Below, piece after piece: positions 5,883 to 8,696 of a DNA stretch of 8,696 nt (its first letter is position 1; every line of letters starts with the position of its first letter). Made by a program: the position numbers and the translations under genes. This DNA is from Lachnospiraceae bacterium (lineage in GTDB: Bacteria; Bacillota; Clostridia; Lachnospirales; Lachnospiraceae). The stretch is taken from positions 1 to 8,696 of the forward strand of contig CAAGSD010000023.1 in assembly GCA_900772845.1 (NCBI GenBank), in the 5' to 3' direction. The notes below the pieces were generated by a model, which saw only the letters and a program-made list of their open reading frames with translations, ran no database searches and was not told the DNA's origin.

Positions 5883-8323
5883 TGCAGTCACAGTTTACGG
5901 ATAAAGCGCAGAATGCGCTTACCTTGGCGGGCAAATGCGCCAGAAGCCTGAAACAGGGCTATATCGGCACAGAACACATTCTGATCGGTCTGTTAAAAGA
6001 AGGAACCGGTGTAGCAGCCAAAGTATTGACCGATAACGGTGTGGAGACGGAAGCAGTCATGGAGATGATCCGGGATCTGATCGCTTTTGAAAACGGCGTT
6101 GCAGTGAAGGACAGAGAGGGATACTCACCCAGAGCTGCCCGGATTCTGGAAGAGGCCCACAGACAGGCAGCCCGTTTCGGACAGAAACAGACCGGTACGG
6201 AGCATTTACTGCTGGCACTGATCAAAGAGGGAGAAAATGTGGCAGTACGCCTCTTGAATACTCTGGGGGTCAATGTACAGAAGATTTATGTAGATACCCT
6301 GATCGCCATCGGGCAGGATGGCAGCCTGTATAAAGAAGATCTGGGGAAAAAAGGAGAACGCAAGGCAAAACAGTCTACCTTGGAGCAGTACAGCAGAGAT
6401 CTGACTGCACTTGCCAGAGAGGGCAGACTGGATCCGGTTGTGGGCAGAGAAGAAGAGATCCGCAGAGTGGTGCAGATCTTAAGCCGCCGCACCAAGAATA
6501 ACCCCTGTCTCGTGGGAGAACCCGGTGTGGGTAAGACGGCAGTCGTGGAAGGTCTTGCAGCCCGGATCGTGGCCGGAGACGTTCCTTTTACGGTGCAGAA
6601 TAAGAGAGTATTGACACTGGATCTGTCAGGAATGGTAGCAGGCAGTAAGTACCGCGGCGAATTTGAGGAACGTATCAAAAAGGTATTGAAGGAAGTAACG
6701 GATGACGGGAACATTATTTTGTTCCTGGATGAACTGCATACGATCATCGGTGCCGGCGGTGCGGAAGGAGCTATTGATGCATCCAATATCATGAAGCCTT
6801 CCCTGGCCCGGGGTGAGATTCAGCTGATCGGTGCCACTACCATTGCAGAATACCGCAAATATATAGAGAAGGATGAGGCACTGGAACGCAGATTCCAGCC
6901 GGTTACCGTAGAAGAACCTACAGAGGAGGAGACAGTCCGTATCCTTGAAGGCATCAAGGGAAAATACGAGGAACATCATCATGTGGAGATTACACCGGAA
7001 GCCATTCAGGCAGCGGTGAGATTATCCAGCCGCTATATCAATGACAGAAATCTTCCGGATAAAGCCATTGACCTTATGGACGAGGCTGCCGCCAGTGCCA
7101 GACTGCATGCACTGGATGTGCCGGATAAGGCGAAAGAACTGTCCGACCGTATTCACGAGATGGATCAGGAGATGGAAAGAGCCATCCGAATGGAAGCTTT
7201 TGACCAGATGGCTGAGATCAAGAAGCAGCAGGATGCCTTGGTAAAAAAATATGACCGCCTGATGAAAAAGCGGGAAAAACAGGAAGAAGGAAATACCCTG
7301 AGTATCGGGGAAAATGAGATCGCCGAGGTAGTAGCCCGATGGACCAGGATCCCGGTACAGAAACTGGCGGAAAAGGAGAGCGAGCGGCTGTTAAAACTGG
7401 AGAAGACACTGCATAAGCGTGTCATCGGTCAGGAGGAAGCTGTGACTGCGGTGGCCAAAGCAATGCGCAGAGGCCGTGTGGGCCTGAAGGATCCCAACCG
7501 TCCGATTGGTTCCTTCCTGTTCCTGGGGCCTACCGGTGTAGGTAAGACGGAACTGTCCAAGGCACTGGCTGAGGCTATGTTTGGCTCCGAGGATGCCATG
7601 ATCCGTGTAGATATGTCGGAGTACATGGAAGGGCACTCAGTTTCCAAGATGATCGGATCACCGCCCGGATACGTGGGCTTCGAGGAAGGCGGACAGTTAA
7701 GCGAGAAGGTCCGCCGCAACCCGTATTCTGTTGTTCTGTTTGACGAGATCGAGAAAGCCCATCCGGATGTGTTTAACGTATTGTTACAGGTACTGGATGA
7801 TGGCCATATCACGGATTCCAAGGGACGTAAGGTCAGCTTCAAAAACACAGTATTGATCATGACTTCCAATGCGGGCGCACAGCGAATTGTGGATCCCAAG
7901 AATCTGGGCTTTGCCACGGAGAAGAGCGAGACAAAGGATTATGAAAAAATGAAGTCCAATGTCATGGAAGAGGTAAAACGCAGTTTCAAGCCGGAATTTA
8001 TCAATCGTATCGATGATATTATTGTGTTCCATCAGCTGAACAAGGAGAACATGAAGGAGATCGTGAATCTGCTGGCTGCCAATCTGTACAAGAGATGTGA
8101 AAATCAGCTGGGAATCCATCTGACCATCACCGGAGCGTTGAAGGAACATCTGGTGTCAAAATATGCAGACTACAAGATGGGCGCAAGACCCTTAAAGCGT
8201 GCGATCCAGTCCGTGGTAGAGGATGCTCTGGCAGAAGAGATCCTGCAGAAAAAGGTAGTGCCGGGAGATAAGGTATCTGCCGGATTCAAGGATGGAAAAG
8301 TTGTATTTACGGTAAGGAATTAA
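5882..8323 (+). CDS. clpC: ClpC, AAA+ unfoldase / ATP-binding subunit of the Clp protease
   Basis: Hexameric cytosolic unfoldase that feeds substrates to ClpP. The 813-aa protein has two N-domain repeats (about 1-70 and 77-145); the D1 AAA+ module with Walker A GEPGVGKT (212-219), pore loop KYRG (256-259), Walker B ILFLDE (279-284) and arginine-finger region LERRF (334-338); a short coiled-coil M domain (about 412-470, with Phe440 in EAFDQMAEI at the place of the adaptor-sensitive Phe of Bacillus ClpC); and the D2 module with Walker A GPTGVGKT (549-556), pore loop GSPPGYVG (592-599), Walker B VVLFDE (617-622) and sensor 2 GARPLKRA (767-774). LGF at 675-677 is the expected ClpP-docking tripeptide, so this is a protease partner, not a stand-alone ClpB. 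The start ATG 5882 overlaps the gntR stop and follows GGAGG (5868-5872) by 9 nt; a TTG at 5879 is a weaker alternative. No ctsR, mcsA or mcsB is adjacent. Confidence 0.97.
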   Translation: MQSQFTDKAQNALTLAGKCARSLKQGYIGTEHILIGLLKEGTGVAAKVLTDNGVETEAVMEMIRDLIAFENGVAVKDREGYSPRAARILEEAHRQAARFGQKQTGTEHLLLALIKEGENVAVRLLNTLGVNVQKIYVDTLIAIGQDGSLYKEDLGKKGERKAKQSTLEQYSRDLTALAREGRLDPVVGREEEIRRVVQILSRRTKNNPCLVGEPGVGKTAVVEGLAARIVAGDVPFTVQNKRVLTLDLSGMVAGSKYRGEFEERIKKVLKEVTDDGNIILFLDELHTIIGAGGAEGAIDASNIMKPSLARGEIQLIGATTIAEYRKYIEKDEALERRFQPVTVEEPTEEETVRILEGIKGKYEEHHHVEITPEAIQAAVRLSSRYINDRNLPDKAIDLMDEAAASARLHALDVPDKAKELSDRIHEMDQEMERAIRMEAFDQMAEIKKQQDALVKKYDRLMKKREKQEEGNTLSIGENEIAEVVARWTRIPVQKLAEKESERLLKLEKTLHKRVIGQEEAVTAVAKAMRRGRVGLKDPNRPIGSFLFLGPTGVGKTELSKALAEAMFGSEDAMIRVDMSEYMEGHSVSKMIGSPPGYVGFEEGGQLSEKVRRNPYSVVLFDEIEKAHPDVFNVLLQVLDDGHITDSKGRKVSFKNTVLIMTSNAGAQRIVDPKNLGFATEKSETKDYEKMKSNVMEEVKRSFKPEFINRIDDIIVFHQLNKENMKEIVNLLAANLYKRCENQLGIHLTITGALKEHLVSKYADYKMGARPLKRAIQSVVEDALAEEILQKKVVPGDKVSAGFKDGKVVFTVRN

Positions 8324-8326
8324 TCA

Positions 8327-8487
8327 TTTGTAACTATTCAGTCACTCAATTCGCAAAATCACTTTTGCAGCGCTTTCCTTTTGCTCATTGAGGTTACTTC
8401 GTCCTATAAATTATGTCAAATGTTCTTACGAATGCAAGCATTCGACGTACATATGACATAATTTACATGACTCTGAATAGTTACAAA
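8327..8487 (-). repeat. Inverted-repeat element, copy 2 (after clpC, opposite orientation to copy 1)
   Basis: Seen: a 15-bp perfect inverted repeat, TTTGTAACTATTCAG (8327-8341) and CTGAATAGTTACAAA (8473-8487), bounds 161 bp. Two internal arms: CTCAAT (8345-8350) with ATTGAG (8387-8392) enclosing GCAAAA (8353-8358) with TTTTGC (8363-8368); and TAAATTATGTCA (8407-8418) with TGACATAATTTA (8454-8465), capped by CGAATG-CAAG-CATTCG (8429-8444). ATTCGCAAAA lies at the left end and GTAACTATTCAGA (complement) at the right, the reverse order to copy 1. It starts 4 nt after the clpC stop and may double as its 3' stem-loop, since I see no standard terminator there. There is no coding potential and no evident target duplication. 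Confidence 0.82.
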
Positions 8488-8501
8488 ATAAATAAAACTT
8501 T

Positions 8502-8530
8502 TTGTAGAAAAACAGGGTGAGATATATTAT
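8502..8530 (+). promoter_or_regulatory. Candidate promoter of the last gene
   Basis: TATTAT (8525-8530), or the overlapping TATACT (8528-8533), is a 5/6 match to the -10 box. With TATTAT, TTGTAG (8502-8507) is a weak -35 at 17-nt spacing. The A/T-rich sequence around it supports a promoter. The predicted start lies near 8537, inside the third copy of the terminal repeat, so the mRNA leader would begin with repeat sequence. Confidence 0.45.
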
Positions 8531-8533
8531 ACT

Positions 8534-8595
8534 GTAACTATTCAAACCCCATTCGCAAAGGGCGAAAGAAAAAGCAGTATTGCGGATGCAGTTAC
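8534..8595 (-). repeat. Partial or decayed inverted-repeat element, copy 3
   Basis: The left end GTAACTATTCA (8534-8544) is followed by AACCCC and ATTCGCAAA (8551-8559), almost identical to the complement of the right end of copy 1 (the box is separated by CCCC there). The opposite end is poor: only AGTTAC (8590-8595) can pair with GTAACT (8534-8539), and the middle shows no clear arms. The orientation is the same as copy 2. It lies in the leader of the last gene, ending 4 nt before its ribosome site AGGAGG (8600-8605). The left half is certain; the right limit is a guess. Confidence 0.6.
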
Positions 8596-8613
8596 TTTCA
8601 GGAGGACAGACAG

Positions 8614-8696
8614 ATGGCAGTAGTGGAAGAAATACTTCGCAGTGAAGCAGACGGATCTATCAGCTTTGGTAATCACAAGCTGGCCAAGAAGGCAAA
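8614..8696 (+). CDS. Start of an unidentified protein (cut by the window end)
   Basis: The frame opens at ATG 8614, 8 nt after a strong AGGAGG (8600-8605), and stays open for 27 codons to the window edge. It begins MAVVEEILRSEADGSISFGN and continues with HKLAKKA. There is no signal peptide or hydrophobic segment, so a cytosolic protein is likely. The beginning resembles a small conserved Lachnospiraceae protein that databases often label 'endosialidase', but I cannot confirm this from 27 residues and would not infer a sialidase function. It is probably expressed from its own promoter near 8502-8530, with the partial repeat in its leader. Confidence 0.75.
   Translation, partial: MAVVEEILRSEADGSISFGNHKLAKKA

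Overview
The window looks like a chromosomal segment of a low-to-mid GC Clostridia, most likely a Lachnospiraceae-type gut anaerobe. The reasons are strong AGGAGG-type ribosome sites, Firmicute-style purine enzymes, a Gram-positive ClpC (not ClpA/ClpB), and a consensus TTGACA/TATAAT promoter. The family assignment is an inference from protein style, not from a search.

Layout: positions 1-191 are a non-coding, heavily base-paired leader or intergenic segment. A plus-strand run follows: purE, purM, purN and purD (192-3832), then an unrelated two-SH3b, membrane-anchored protein (3861-5348). The run closes at a strong intrinsic terminator (5351-5386). A second unit starts at a near-perfect promoter (5435-5462) that overlaps a palindromic operator candidate. 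It encodes a short YtrA-type GntR regulator and, with a 1-nt overlap, ClpC (5882-8323). The 290-nt region 8324-8613 holds a repeat element, a promoter candidate and a second, half-preserved repeat. The window ends 83 nt into another gene that starts at 8614.

How the genes work together: PurD makes GAR, PurN formylates it, PurM closes the ring to AIR, and PurE makes CAIR from N5-CAIR. Four of the central de novo IMP steps are therefore co-transcribed; purF, purL, purK, purC, purB and purH are not in the window. The SH3b protein sits 28 nt behind purD with its own ribosome site and no promoter that I can see, so it is probably read through from the purine operon. In the second unit a GntR regulator takes the place that ctsR (with mcsA/mcsB) has in many Firmicutes, which suggests a different control logic for the ClpC unfoldase.

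The main finding not explained by genes is a family of inverted-repeat elements with the end GTAACTATTCA and an internal ATTCGCAAA box. One copy lies inside the pur operon and supplies the last codons and stop of purN. A second lies in opposite orientation after clpC. A third, partial copy sits in the leader of the last gene. I found no CRISPR array, tRNA, rRNA, transposase or recognisable defence system.
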